The notes beneath the pieces were generated by a model. The model made no database searches. It was not told the DNA's origin and was given only the letters and a program-made list of their open reading frames with translations. Of a stretch of 64,000 nucleotides of DNA, positions 9,665 to 16,601 are shown piece after piece. The stretch's first letter is position 1; each line of letters begins with the position of its first letter. Source of the stretch: CAVZOY01 sp963777095 (GTDB lineage Bacteria > Actinomycetota > Actinomycetes > Mycobacteriales > Geodermatophilaceae); contig CAVZOY010000002.1 in NCBI GenBank assembly GCA_963777095.1, positions 907,012 to 971,011 of the forward strand. Direction: 5' to 3'. Both the position numbers and the translations under genes were made by a program.

Positions 9665-10228
9665 ATGTCCTCCCCCGCCGTCCTGTTCGAGCACGCCCGC
9701 CCGCTCCCCGTCGACCCCGCCGTCCCGCCGGCGCCCACCGGCCCGGCCGCCCTCGCGGCGGCGTTGGCCGCCGCCTCCGACCGGTGGCTGGACCGGGTCC
9801 GGTACCGCCCGCTGAGCCGCTGGACCCAGCTGCTCGAAGTGGCGGACGCCGCCGCCCTGCTCCACCCCGACCTGCACCGCGACCTCGCCGGAGTGCAGAT
9901 CTGGGTGCTGTCCTGGCTGCCCGGCCAGGGCACGCCGCTGCACGACCACAGCAGCTCGGCCGGCGCCTTCGCCGTCGTCCGCGGCGAGCTGACCGAGCGC
10001 GTCGTCTCGAGCGGCCCCGCCGGTGTGCACGAGAGAACCGCCCACCTCGGCGCGGACCGGGTGCGGCAGTTCGGCGCCCACTACGTGCACCAGGTGAGCA
10101 ACGAGGGCGGCGAGCCGGCCGTCAGCGTGCACGTCTACACCCCGGCACTGCGCGAGATGAACACCTACGACGCCGACGGCGGCCGGCTGCTGCGCACCGG
10201 TACGGAGAAGGCGGGGGTGGACTGGTGA
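9665..10228 (+). CDS. Cysteine dioxygenase family cupin
   Basis: Predicted to oxidise L-cysteine to cysteine sulfinate with a mononuclear iron. ATG 9665 is preceded by AGGAG and gives 187 residues, close to actinobacterial cysteine dioxygenases. The cupin motifs are clear: HDHSSSAGAFAVVRGEL (two iron-binding histidines) and YVHQVSN (third histidine). VHVYTPALREMNTYD is the usual C-terminal strand. A longer frame upstream lacks coding character and is not used. Its stop overlaps the GTG start of a rhodanese gene by four bases (GTGA), so both are translated from one message. The pair fits catabolism of cysteine sulfur to sulfite. Other thiol dioxygenases (for 3-mercaptopropionate) share these motifs, so the exact substrate is open. 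Confidence 0.85.
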   Translation: MSSPAVLFEHARPLPVDPAVPPAPTGPAALAAALAAASDRWLDRVRYRPLSRWTQLLEVADAAALLHPDLHRDLAGVQIWVLSWLPGQGTPLHDHSSSAGAFAVVRGELTERVVSSGPAGVHERTAHLGADRVRQFGAHYVHQVSNEGGEPAVSVHVYTPALREMNTYDADGGRLLRTGTEKAGVDW

Positions 10229-10647
10229 CGTCGCTGCTCGAGCGGCCGGCCGGAGCGCGCTCCGTCGACGACCTGCTGGAGGAGGCGCGCTCGCGGATCA
10301 CCCGCGTGACCCCCGCCGAGGCGATCGCCCGGATGGCCAGTGGCGCGGTGCTGGTCGACATCCGGCCGGCCGACCAGCGGGCGCGCGAGGGCTGGGTGCC
10401 CTCAGCCCTCGTCGTCGAGCGCAACGTGCTGGAGTGGCGGTTCGACCCCGCGAGCGACGCCCGGCTGCCGCAGGCGACCGGCTACGACGTCGACGTGCTG
10501 GTCCTGTGCTCGGAGGGCTACACGTCGAGCCTGGCCGCGGACGCGCTGCGCTCACTCGGCCTGACCCGGGCGTCGGACGTCGTGGGCGGCTACTCCGCGT
10601 GGGCGGCTGCGGGCCTGCCCGTGGTGGCCGGCAGCGGGAGCGCCTGA
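10225..10647 (+). CDS. Rhodanese-like sulfurtransferase
   Basis: Single rhodanese domain of 140 residues starting at GTG 10225. It shows VTPAEAIARMASGAVLVDIRP, the active-site loop LCSEGYTSS with the persulfide-forming cysteine, LAADALRSLGL, and the closing strand DVVGGYSAWAAAGLPV. Rhodaneses carry sulfane sulfur from thiosulfate or persulfides to acceptors such as cyanide, sulfite or thiols. Translational coupling to the cysteine dioxygenase indicates joint work in thiol oxidation or sulfide/persulfide handling. The active loop has seven residues including SEGY, an actinobacterial variant, so the preferred acceptor is not predictable. Confidence 0.85.
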   Translation: MTSLLERPAGARSVDDLLEEARSRITRVTPAEAIARMASGAVLVDIRPADQRAREGWVPSALVVERNVLEWRFDPASDARLPQATGYDVDVLVLCSEGYTSSLAADALRSLGLTRASDVVGGYSAWAAAGLPVVAGSGSA

Positions 10648-10720
10648 CCTCCTTCTCCCAGGCCCCTCACAGGTCGGCAGCGCAGACTCTCGCGCGCCCG
10701 CACCGTCGAGAGGACCAGGC

Positions 10721-11158
10721 ATGACGATCCCGCCGGACCAGGACCACACCGCCCCGCACGCGGAGAGCCCGGGGATGCGTGCCTCGGACGACGACAGAGC
10801 CGCCACGGTGCGGGTTCTCCAGGACGCCGTGGTGCGGGGGCTGCTCACGCCCGACGAGGGCAGCGAGCGGATGGCCGCCGCCTGGGCAGCCGTGCACGTG
10901 CGCGACCTCGGCCCGCTGACCGCCGACCTGGCGCCCGCCCCGCGCGTCCACACGGCGCCCGGCTGGGGAGTGCTGGCGACGATGGCCACCGAGCAGGTCA
11001 GGTCGACCCTGCACGGGGCCCGGTCCGGCGGGCTGTCGCGGGCCCGGGTCGCTGCGGCGCTCGCCGTCGCGCTGCTGCTCGTGCTCCTGATCGGCTCGCT
11101 GGTCGGTGAGCTCCTCTTCGACGGCGGCCCGGGTCGGGGCGGCTTCCACGGGCGTTGA
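10721..11158 (+). CDS. DUF1707 domain protein with one transmembrane segment
   Basis: 145 residues from ATG 10721, with GAGAGGA upstream. The N-terminal half is a DUF1707 (SHOCT-like) domain: MRASDDDRAATVRVLQDAV ... GLLTPDEGSERMAAAWAA, a small helical module found at the N-terminus of many actinobacterial membrane proteins. A C-terminal hydrophobic helix (VAAALAVALLLVLLIGSLVGELLF) anchors it in the membrane. Function is unknown. It lies 73 bases after the rhodanese gene and 75 before the next gene, so it may be separately transcribed. Confidence 0.75.
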   Translation: MTIPPDQDHTAPHAESPGMRASDDDRAATVRVLQDAVVRGLLTPDEGSERMAAAWAAVHVRDLGPLTADLAPAPRVHTAPGWGVLATMATEQVRSTLHGARSGGLSRARVAAALAVALLLVLLIGSLVGELLFDGGPGRGGFHGR

Positions 11159-11233
11159 CGCCGCGATCGCGCTGCCAGGCGACGCCCAGGCGGGATCCAG
11201 GGAAAGCGGAGCGCGGTCGGGAACCGTGACCGC

Positions 11234-11701
11234 ATGGCCGATCCGACCCCCTGGCTGTACGACCCGTCCGCGACGCGTCGCCTCGTCCTGGCGCACCGGG
11301 GCGCGACCGACCCCGCCGTGCGCTGCGTGGTGTCCGACGTCGTCTGGAGCGAGGTCGTCGTCCTGCTCCGGTGGGCACGGGCCGGCACCTCGGGGGCGAC
11401 CTGGCTCGAGACCGGCGTGCTCTGGCGGCTGGCCGCCGCGTGCGGCGATCTGCTGCGCCGCCTCCCCGCGCTGAGCGACGAGATCGCCGAGCCCTGGCCG
11501 CCTCCGCCGTCCGCGGCGATCCGGTCCGGCCTGCCCGCTCCCGCCCGGCTCGACCTCGCCGCCGGGCGGCTGACCCGGATGCTCCGGGCGCCCGGCCCCG
11601 TGCCGCTCCGGACCCTTGCGGCCGAGGTGGACGCCCTGGGCGAGGCGGCGATCGGCGCGCTGGTCGCCCGCACGACCGGTCGGCTCGGGGCGGGCGCGTG
11701 A
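11234..11701 (+). CDS. Hypothetical protein upstream of VanZ-like gene
   Basis: 155 residues from ATG 11234. Not recognised. The frame has strong third-position GC bias, so it is a real gene. The sequence is helical and rich in Leu, Ala and Arg (VVWSEVVVLLRWARAGTSG, LAAACGDLLRRLPALSDE) with a Pro-rich break (EPWPPPPSAA). It has no signal peptide or obvious membrane segment and is likely cytoplasmic. Its TGA overlaps the GTG of the VanZ-like gene, so the two are translationally coupled. Confidence 0.6.
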   Translation: MADPTPWLYDPSATRRLVLAHRGATDPAVRCVVSDVVWSEVVVLLRWARAGTSGATWLETGVLWRLAAACGDLLRRLPALSDEIAEPWPPPPSAAIRSGLPAPARLDLAAGRLTRMLRAPGPVPLRTLAAEVDALGEAAIGALVARTTGRLGAGA

Positions 11702-12111
11702 CCGCCCGGCGGCCGACCCTCGGCACGCTCCTGGCGGCGTCGCTGGTCGGAGTCGCCCTCCTGACGCTGCTGCCCGCCGGCGCCGGCTGGGCCTGGGGCT
11801 CTCCGGTGACCGAGCTGCACTGGTACGCGACGTCGCTGGATTCGGAGACCGCTCTGCTCCAGCTCGTCGGCAACCTCGGCCTGCTGACCGTGCCGGCCGC
11901 CCTGGCTGTTGCGCTGTGGCCGGCCATGGGATCGCCGGGTCGGCTCGCCGCGCTGGCACTGGCCTCGGGCACGGCGATCGAGCTGCTGCAGTGGGCCCTG
12001 CCGCTCGGCCGCGTCGTCTCGCCCCTCGACGCCCTGCTCAACGCCACGGGCGCTTTCGTGGTCGGGTGGCTGGTCGCCTCCGCCGTGCGGATGCAGCCGA
12101 GTCCCGTTTGA
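11698..12111 (+). CDS. VanZ-like family membrane protein
   Basis: 137 residues from GTG 11698 (GTGA overlap with the preceding gene). Four hydrophobic segments are visible: LLAASLVGVALLTLLP, LVGNLGLLTVPAALAVALWP, LAALALASGTAIELLQW, and ALLNATGAFVVGWLVAS. The motif GTAIELLQWALPLGRVVSPLDALLN matches the VanZ-like family (E, LQ, and D.LLN conserved). VanZ confers low-level teicoplanin resistance in enterococci, but most relatives have no known role, so resistance should not be inferred. The stop codon overlaps the -35 element of the following padR gene. Confidence 0.8.
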   Translation: MTARRPTLGTLLAASLVGVALLTLLPAGAGWAWGSPVTELHWYATSLDSETALLQLVGNLGLLTVPAALAVALWPAMGSPGRLAALALASGTAIELLQWALPLGRVVSPLDALLNATGAFVVGWLVASAVRMQPSPV

Positions 12112-12138
12112 CAGATGACAGTATCGATATATCGTTAC
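12108..12138 (+). promoter_or_regulatory. padR promoter with near-perfect 18-bp palindromic operator
   Basis: TTGACA at 12108-12113 is a consensus -35. The 18-bp sequence at 12121-12138 (GTATCGATATATCGTTAC) is a dyad matching its reverse complement at 16 of 18 positions, and it contains the -10 candidate TATCGT at 12130-12135 (16-base spacer). Its low GC stands out from the surroundings. PadR proteins bind such AT-centred dyads over their own promoters, so autorepression is likely. Confidence 0.65.
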
Positions 12139-12164
12139 TGTGTACCGATACGTCAGGAGACATC

Positions 12165-12740
12165 ATGAACCCCATGCACCGACGCGAGGGCGGACATCCC
12201 CGTCCTCGCCACCACCACCCCCACCACCCGGGTCATCCCGGACCGCACGACGGCCCGCCGCACCGCCGCGGCGGAGGCCGCGGCCGCGTCCCGCGCGGCG
12301 ACGTCCGCGCCGCGATCCTGCTGCTGCTCGCCGAGGAGCCGATGCACGGCTACCAGCTGATGCAGGCGATCGCCGACCGCAGCGGCGGCACCTGGACGCC
12401 CAGCCCGGGCGCCGTCTACCCCGCGATCAGCCTGCTGGAGGACGAGGGCCTGGTCACCGTCACCGCCGAGAGCGGCCGCAAGCTGGTCACGCTGACCGAC
12501 GCCGGCCGCGAGCACGTCGAGACCCGACGCGAGAGCTGGCCGGACCCCTTCGCCGGCGGTACAGGCCGCGGGGCCGGTGCAGACCTACGCGGTCTGCTCG
12601 AGCAGCTGCACATGGCGACCCGCCAGGTGGGCCGCACCGGCACCGAGGCGCAGGTCGCCGCGGCCGCGGCGATCCTCGGCGACGCCCGCCGGGCGCTGTA
12701 CCTGCTGCTCGCCGATGGCCCCGACGGCACCGATGCCTGA
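12165..12740 (+). CDS. PadR family transcriptional regulator with His-rich N-terminal tail
   Basis: 191 residues from ATG 12165, with AGGAGA five bases upstream. The PadR winged helix is clear: RAAILLLLAEEPMHGYQLM, then TPSPGAVYPAISLLEDEGLV and KLVTLTDAGREHV. The C-terminal helices (DLRGLLEQLHMATRQVG ... AILGDARRALYLLLA) form the dimerisation arm. The first 35 residues are unusual, an Arg/Gly/Pro stretch with about ten histidines (HHHPHHPGHPGPH), which could bind metal. PadR regulators usually repress their own operon and respond to small molecules. The palindrome at 12121-12138 is the probable site. The DUF2218 gene downstream overlaps by eight bases and is thus the main co-regulated partner. 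Confidence 0.85.
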   Translation: MNPMHRREGGHPRPRHHHPHHPGHPGPHDGPPHRRGGGRGRVPRGDVRAAILLLLAEEPMHGYQLMQAIADRSGGTWTPSPGAVYPAISLLEDEGLVTVTAESGRKLVTLTDAGREHVETRRESWPDPFAGGTGRGAGADLRGLLEQLHMATRQVGRTGTEAQVAAAAAILGDARRALYLLLADGPDGTDA

Positions 12741-13026
12741 CCGGCCCGGCGCCACGGCCGCCGTCGCCACCGAGACGCCGGTCCGCTACGCCAACCAGCT
12801 GGCCGCCCACTTCGGCCGGCGGTGCGAGGTCGTCGAGGAGGCCGACGGCGTGCGCATCGTCTTCGGCGACGGCGACTGCCTGGTGCGGCCGCGCGAGGAC
12901 ACCCTCGACCTGGCGGTGAGCGCCCCGTCCAAGCCGGAGGTCGAGCGCCTCACGTCGGTCGTCGGCTCGCACCTGGAGCGGTTCGGCCGGCGCAACGAGC
13001 TGCAGGTCAGCTGGTCTGCAGGGTGA
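12733..13026 (+). CDS. DUF2218 domain-containing protein
   Basis: 97 residues from ATG 12733, whose start lies inside the last codons of padR (ATGCCTGA overlap). The family signature is visible: RYANQLAAHFGRRCEVVEE, GVRIVFGDGDCLVRP, LDLAVSA and GSHLERFGRRNELQVSW. DUF2218 proteins are small cytoplasmic alpha/beta proteins often encoded beside siderophore-utilisation or PadR genes; no reaction is known. The stop (13024-13026) falls within the first unit of a 31-bp tandem duplication. Confidence 0.8.
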   Translation: MPDRPGATAAVATETPVRYANQLAAHFGRRCEVVEEADGVRIVFGDGDCLVRPREDTLDLAVSAPSKPEVERLTSVVGSHLERFGRRNELQVSWSAG

Positions 13027-13083
13027 CCCTCGGGTTCACCGGAGCAGGCTGCGGTGACCCTCGGGTTCACCGGAGCAGGCTGC
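13022..13083. terminator. Exact 31-bp tandem duplication carrying a hairpin, at a convergent junction
   Basis: Units 13022-13052 and 13053-13083 are identical. Each begins with a 19-base imperfect dyad (GGTGACCCTCGGGTTCACC) able to form a GGTGA/TCACC stem. The first unit contains the DUF2218 stop, the second the acyl-CoA dehydrogenase stop. A duplicated bidirectional terminator is the simplest reading. Confidence 0.6.
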
Positions 13084-14218
13084 GTGCGATCACCATGCGC
13101 TGGATCTGATTGGTGCCCTCGTAGATCTGGGTGACCTTCGCGTCGCGCATCATCCGCTCGACCGGGAAGTCCTGCGTGTAGCCGGCGCCGCCGAAGAGCT
13201 GGACCGCGTCGGTGGTCACCTGCATCGCGACGTCGGAGGCGAACGCCTTCGCCGAGGCGGAGACGCGCGAGACGTCGGCGGCGCCGCGCTCGCCGGCCGC
13301 CGCGGCGACGTACACCAGGTGCCGGGCGGCCTCGATCCGCATCTCCATGTCGGCGAGCATGAACTGCACGCCCTGGAAGTCGGCGACGCTGCGGCCGAAC
13401 TGCTTGCGGTCCTTGACGTACGCGACCGCCGCGTCGAGCGCGCCCTGGGCGATGCCCACGGCCTGCGCGCCGATCGTGGGCCGGGTGAAGTCGAGCGTCC
13501 GCAGCGCCGTCTTGAGGCCGGTGCCGGGTTCGCCCACGATCCGGTCGGCCGGGATCGTGCAGTTCTCCAGGTGCAGCTCGCAGGTGGGCGAGCCCTTGAT
13601 GCCCATCTTGCGTTCCTTCGGCCCGACCGAGAAGCCCGGGTCGTCGATGTGGACGGCGAACGCCGAGATGCCGTTGGCGCCCTTCTCCGGGTCGGTCACC
13701 GCCATCACCGTGTACCAGCGGGAGACGCCGGCGTTGGTGATCCAGGCCTTGGTGCCGTTGAGCACCCAGCTGTCGCCCTCGATGCGGGCGCGGGTGCGCA
13801 TCGCGGCGGCATCCGAGCCGGCCTCCCGCTCGGAGAGGCCGTAGCTGATCATCGCCTCGCCGGAGGCGATCTCGGGCAGCACCGTGCGCTTCAGGCCCTC
13901 GGACGCCGACAGCAGGAGCGGCACCGAGCCCAGCTTGTTGACGGCGGGGATCAGCGAGGCGCTGGCGTCGACCCGCGCGACCTCCTCGATCACGATGCAG
14001 GTCGCGATCGCGTCGGCACCCTCGCCGCCGTACTCCTCCGGGATGTGCGTGGCGTGGAAGCCCGCCGCGGTGAGCGCCTTCTGCGCCTCGATCGGGTATC
14101 TCGACTCGGCGTCGACCTCGGCCGCGTACGGCGCGATCTCCCGCTCGGCGATCTCGCGGACGGCCTCGCGGACGGCCTCGTGCTCCTCGGGCAGGGCGTA
14201 CAACCCGTGGTTACTCAC
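13067..14218 (-). CDS. Acyl-CoA dehydrogenase (FadE25-type position)
   Basis: FAD enzyme introducing the alpha-beta double bond into acyl-CoA in fatty-acid or branched-chain amino-acid breakdown. GTG 14218 gives 383 residues, normal length. Landmarks: the flavin-binding loop YGLSEREAGSDAAAM, WITNAG, the DRKQFGRSVADFQGVQF helix, LFGGAGYTQDFPVERMMRD, and the catalytic base in YEGTNQIQRMV near the C-terminus. Gene order with purE and purK matches the mycobacterial fadE25 locus, where this enzyme is linked to the acyl-CoA carboxylase genes nearby. Transcription appears leaderless: TAGCAT lies six bases before the GTG. The chain length preferred is not visible. Confidence 0.9.
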   Translation of the reverse strand: MSNHGLYALPEEHEAVREAVREIAEREIAPYAAEVDAESRYPIEAQKALTAAGFHATHIPEEYGGEGADAIATCIVIEEVARVDASASLIPAVNKLGSVPLLLSASEGLKRTVLPEIASGEAMISYGLSEREAGSDAAAMRTRARIEGDSWVLNGTKAWITNAGVSRWYTVMAVTDPEKGANGISAFAVHIDDPGFSVGPKERKMGIKGSPTCELHLENCTIPADRIVGEPGTGLKTALRTLDFTRPTIGAQAVGIAQGALDAAVAYVKDRKQFGRSVADFQGVQFMLADMEMRIEAARHLVYVAAAAGERGAADVSRVSASAKAFASDVAMQVTTDAVQLFGGAGYTQDFPVERMMRDAKVTQIYEGTNQIQRMVIARSLLR

Positions 14219-14224
14219 GGGTAG

Positions 14225-14230
14225 ATGCTA
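14225..14230 (-). promoter_or_regulatory. -10 element of the acyl-CoA dehydrogenase gene, leaderless type
   Basis: TAGCAT on the minus strand with six bases to the GTG at 14218. It lies only about 15 bases after the purE stop, so the dehydrogenase can be transcribed separately from purK-purE. Confidence 0.5.
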
Positions 14231-14244
14231 GGCCCGCGGAGCCC

Positions 14245-14760
14245 TCATTCCGAGCGCAGACGCTCCTGGAGAGTGAGGTCGCGCGCCGCCACCTGCTCGG
14301 CGAGATCGGCCTGGTAGGCGGCCATCGCCGTCCGCAGCCGGTCGTCCGACGCCCCGAGGATGCGGACGGCGAGCAGCCCGGCGTTGCGCCCGCCGCCGAT
14401 GCTCACCGTGGCGACCGGGACGCCGGCCGGCATCTGCACGATCGAGAGCAGGCTGTCCAGGCCGTCGAGGTGCTCGAGCGGCCGCGGCACCCCGATGACC
14501 GGCAGCGGCGTCGCCGCCGCGACCATGCCCGGCAGGTGCGCCGCTCCCCCGGCACCGGCGATGACCACCTTGAGCCCGCGCTCCGCCGCGCCCTCGGCGT
14601 ACTCGAGCATGCGCCGCGGCGTGCGGTGCGCCGAGACGACGTGCGCCTCGTACGGGACGTCGAAGTCCTCCAGCACCTCGGCGGCCGGCTGCATCATCGG
14701 CCAGTCCGAGTCGCTGCCCATGACGATGCCGACGACGGGGTCGTCGTCCTGCTCCTCCAC
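14245..14760 (-). CDS. purE: N5-carboxyaminoimidazole ribonucleotide mutase
   Basis: Moves the carboxylate of N5-CAIR to C4, giving CAIR in de novo purine synthesis. 171 residues from ATG 14760. Class I PurE motifs are complete: VGIVMGSDSDWPMM, VVSAHRTPRRMLEYA with the catalytic histidine, IAGAGGAAHLPGMVAAAT, and VIGVPRPLEHLDGLDSLLSIV with GVPVATVSIGGGRNAGLLA. It follows purK by 24 bases on the same strand, so the two sequential enzymes share a message. Confidence 0.95.
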   Translation of the reverse strand: MEEQDDDPVVGIVMGSDSDWPMMQPAAEVLEDFDVPYEAHVVSAHRTPRRMLEYAEGAAERGLKVVIAGAGGAAHLPGMVAAATPLPVIGVPRPLEHLDGLDSLLSIVQMPAGVPVATVSIGGGRNAGLLAVRILGASDDRLRTAMAAYQADLAEQVAARDLTLQERLRSE

Positions 14761-14784
14761 GCGGGCCTCCTGCGCAGTCGGTGG

Positions 14785-16029
14785 TCAGTGCTCGGTCGGG
14801 AACGCGAAGGCGGGGTCGATCACGCCGTCGGCCAGGTAGCGGGCCGCCGCCGTCGCCCGGGCGCGCACCTCGTCGAGGTCGTCGCCCAGTGCGGTGACGT
14901 GGCCGAGCTTGCGGCCGGGCCGCTGCCCCTTGCCGTACCAGTGGATCTTGACGTCGGGCCAGTGCGCCATCAGGTGGTGCATGCGCTCGTCGAGCCCGGG
15001 GCCGTTCCAGTCCGGCGCGCTGGCCGCACCGCCCAGCACGTTGGCCATGACGACGACGGGCGCGGTGGGGGCGGTCGAGCCCAGTGGATAGTCGAGGACG
15101 GCCCGCAGATGCTGCTCGAACTGGCTGGTGCGCGAGCCCTCGATGGTCCAGTGCCCCGAGTTGTGCGGCCGCATGGCCAGCTCGTTGACCAGGACGCCGT
15201 CCGCCGTCTCGAACAGCTCGACGGCGAGCAGCCCGACGACCCCGAGCGCGTCGGCGATGCGAACGGCGAGCTCCTGCGCGGCGGCCGAGCGCTCCTCGGA
15301 CAGGCCCGGCGCCGGGGCGAGCACCTCGGTGTTGATGCCGTCGCGCTGCACCGTCTCGACCACCGGCCAGACGGCGACCTGGCCGAACGGCGACCGGGCG
15401 ACGAGCGCCGAGAGCTCCCGCACCATCGGCACCCGCTGCTCGGCGAGCAGCTCGTCGTACTCGTCGACCAGCGCCTCGGCCTCGTCCGCGCCGCCGACCA
15501 CGAACACGCCGCGGCCGTCGTAGCCGCCGCGCGGGGCCTTGAGGACCACCGGCCAGCCGGCGCCCGAGTCCGCGAAGGCCACGACGTCGGCCACGCTGCG
15601 GACGGCGGCCCACCGCGGCTGCGGCTCCCCCGCCTCGGCCAGCCTGCGACGGAGCACGAGCTTGTCCTGCGCGTGGACGAGTGCCGCCGAGCCCGGCGCG
15701 ACGCGGACGCCGTCGGCCTCGAGCGCACGCAGGTGCCCGGTCGGCACGTGCTCGTGGTCGAAGGTGAGCACCGTGGCGCCCTCGGCCAGCGCGCGCAGCG
15801 CCTCGAGGTCGCGGTGGTCCCCCGGCCGGACGTCCGCGGCGATCAGCGCCGCCGAGTCGTCGGAGTCGGCCGCGAGGACGCGCAGCGACTGGCCGAGCGC
15901 GATGGCTGCCTGGTGCGTCATCCGCGCGAGCTGGCCGCCGCCGACCATGGCGACGACGGGCAGTCCGGTGCGCGGGTCGAGGGCAGCGGCCGGGCCGGCG
16001 TCGGCGCGGGCAGGGTCTGGTCGGGCCAT
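14785..16029 (-). CDS. purK: 5-(carboxyamino)imidazole ribonucleotide synthase
   Basis: ATP-grasp enzyme converting AIR, bicarbonate and ATP to N5-CAIR, the step before PurE. ATG 16029 gives 414 residues. The N-terminal preATP-grasp domain carries VVAMVGGGQLARMTHQAA. The ATP-grasp core shows VLKAPRGGYDGRGVFVV and LLAVELFETADGVLVNELAMR (metal-binding Glu), followed by RPHNSGHWTIEGSRTSQFEQHLRAV, typical for PurK. Further in-frame codons upstream lack conservation, so this start is preferred. Divergent from the GtrA gene, with about 80 bases between starts. Confidence 0.95.
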   Translation of the reverse strand: MARPDPARADAGPAAALDPRTGLPVVAMVGGGQLARMTHQAAIALGQSLRVLAADSDDSAALIAADVRPGDHRDLEALRALAEGATVLTFDHEHVPTGHLRALEADGVRVAPGSAALVHAQDKLVLRRRLAEAGEPQPRWAAVRSVADVVAFADSGAGWPVVLKAPRGGYDGRGVFVVGGADEAEALVDEYDELLAEQRVPMVRELSALVARSPFGQVAVWPVVETVQRDGINTEVLAPAPGLSEERSAAAQELAVRIADALGVVGLLAVELFETADGVLVNELAMRPHNSGHWTIEGSRTSQFEQHLRAVLDYPLGSTAPTAPVVVMANVLGGAASAPDWNGPGLDERMHHLMAHWPDVKIHWYGKGQRPGRKLGHVTALGDDLDEVRARATAAARYLADGVIDPAFAFPTEH

Positions 16030-16097
16030 GGTGAGTGCCGAGGTTAGGGCGCTCGCCCGACCAGGTCGGCAGCGGCTCCCGGCGGCGCGCCCCGGCC

Positions 16098-16103
16098 TAG
16101 ACT
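16098..16103 (+). promoter_or_regulatory. -10 element of the GtrA-family gene, leaderless type
   Basis: TAGACT followed by seven bases and GTG 16111; no Shine-Dalgarno sequence. The same arrangement precedes many starts in this window. Confidence 0.5.
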
Positions 16104-16110
16104 CGCCGAC

Positions 16111-16599
16111 GTGCGCCCGGCCGAGACGATCCGCCGCGTCGCCGGCGCCTCCCGCCACCTGGTGAAGGAGTTGAGCGCGTTCGGCGTGGTCGGGGCGGTC
16201 TGCTTCCTCATCGACGTCGGACTGTTCCAGCTCCTCTACGCGCAGCTCGGCGTCGGGGCCGTGACGTCGAAGTTCCTCGCGACGGCGGTGTCGATGACCG
16301 TCGCGTACGTCGGCCACCGCTACTGGTCGTTCTCCCACCGCGCTCGGCCAGGACTGCGCCAGGAGTACGTGCGCTTCCTGGGGATCAACGTCGGCACGCT
16401 GCTGCTGGGGCTGGGCGTGGTGGCGTTCGTGCGCTACGGGCTGGACCAGGAGAGCGCGCTGGTCCTGCAGATCGCGAACGTCGGCTCGATCGTGGTCGGC
16501 ACGCTGATCCGGTACCTCAGCTACCGGCGCTGGGTGTTCCCGGCGCACAGCGGGGCCGAGGACCCGACCCTGGCCCGGGTGGCGATCACGCCCGTCTGA
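16111..16599 (+). CDS. GtrA family membrane protein
   Basis: 162 residues from GTG 16111. GtrA/DPMS-like proteins are four-helix membrane proteins involved in flipping or positioning polyprenyl-linked sugars for envelope glycan assembly. Hydrophobic segments: FGVVGAVCFLIDVGLFQLL, FLATAVSMTVAYVGHRYW, FLGINVGTLLLGLGVVAFV and LQIANVGSIVVGTLIRYL. The hallmark RYWSFSH after helix 2 and RYLSYRRWVFP after helix 4 fit the family. Its position beside purK is conserved in mycobacteria and relatives. It stops two bases before the end of the convergent sbcC gene. Confidence 0.9.
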   Translation: MRPAETIRRVAGASRHLVKELSAFGVVGAVCFLIDVGLFQLLYAQLGVGAVTSKFLATAVSMTVAYVGHRYWSFSHRARPGLRQEYVRFLGINVGTLLLGLGVVAFVRYGLDQESALVLQIANVGSIVVGTLIRYLSYRRWVFPAHSGAEDPTLARVAITPV

Positions 16600-16601
16600 G
16601 C

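Noticed and set aside
11698..12111. VanZ-like gene as a glycopeptide resistance determinant
   Set aside because: No vanHAX or regulator genes nearby; most VanZ-like proteins have no resistance role.
13022..13083. 31-bp direct repeat as an integration (att) site
   Set aside because: No integrase, tRNA or mobile gene nearby, and the units are directly adjacent with nothing between them.
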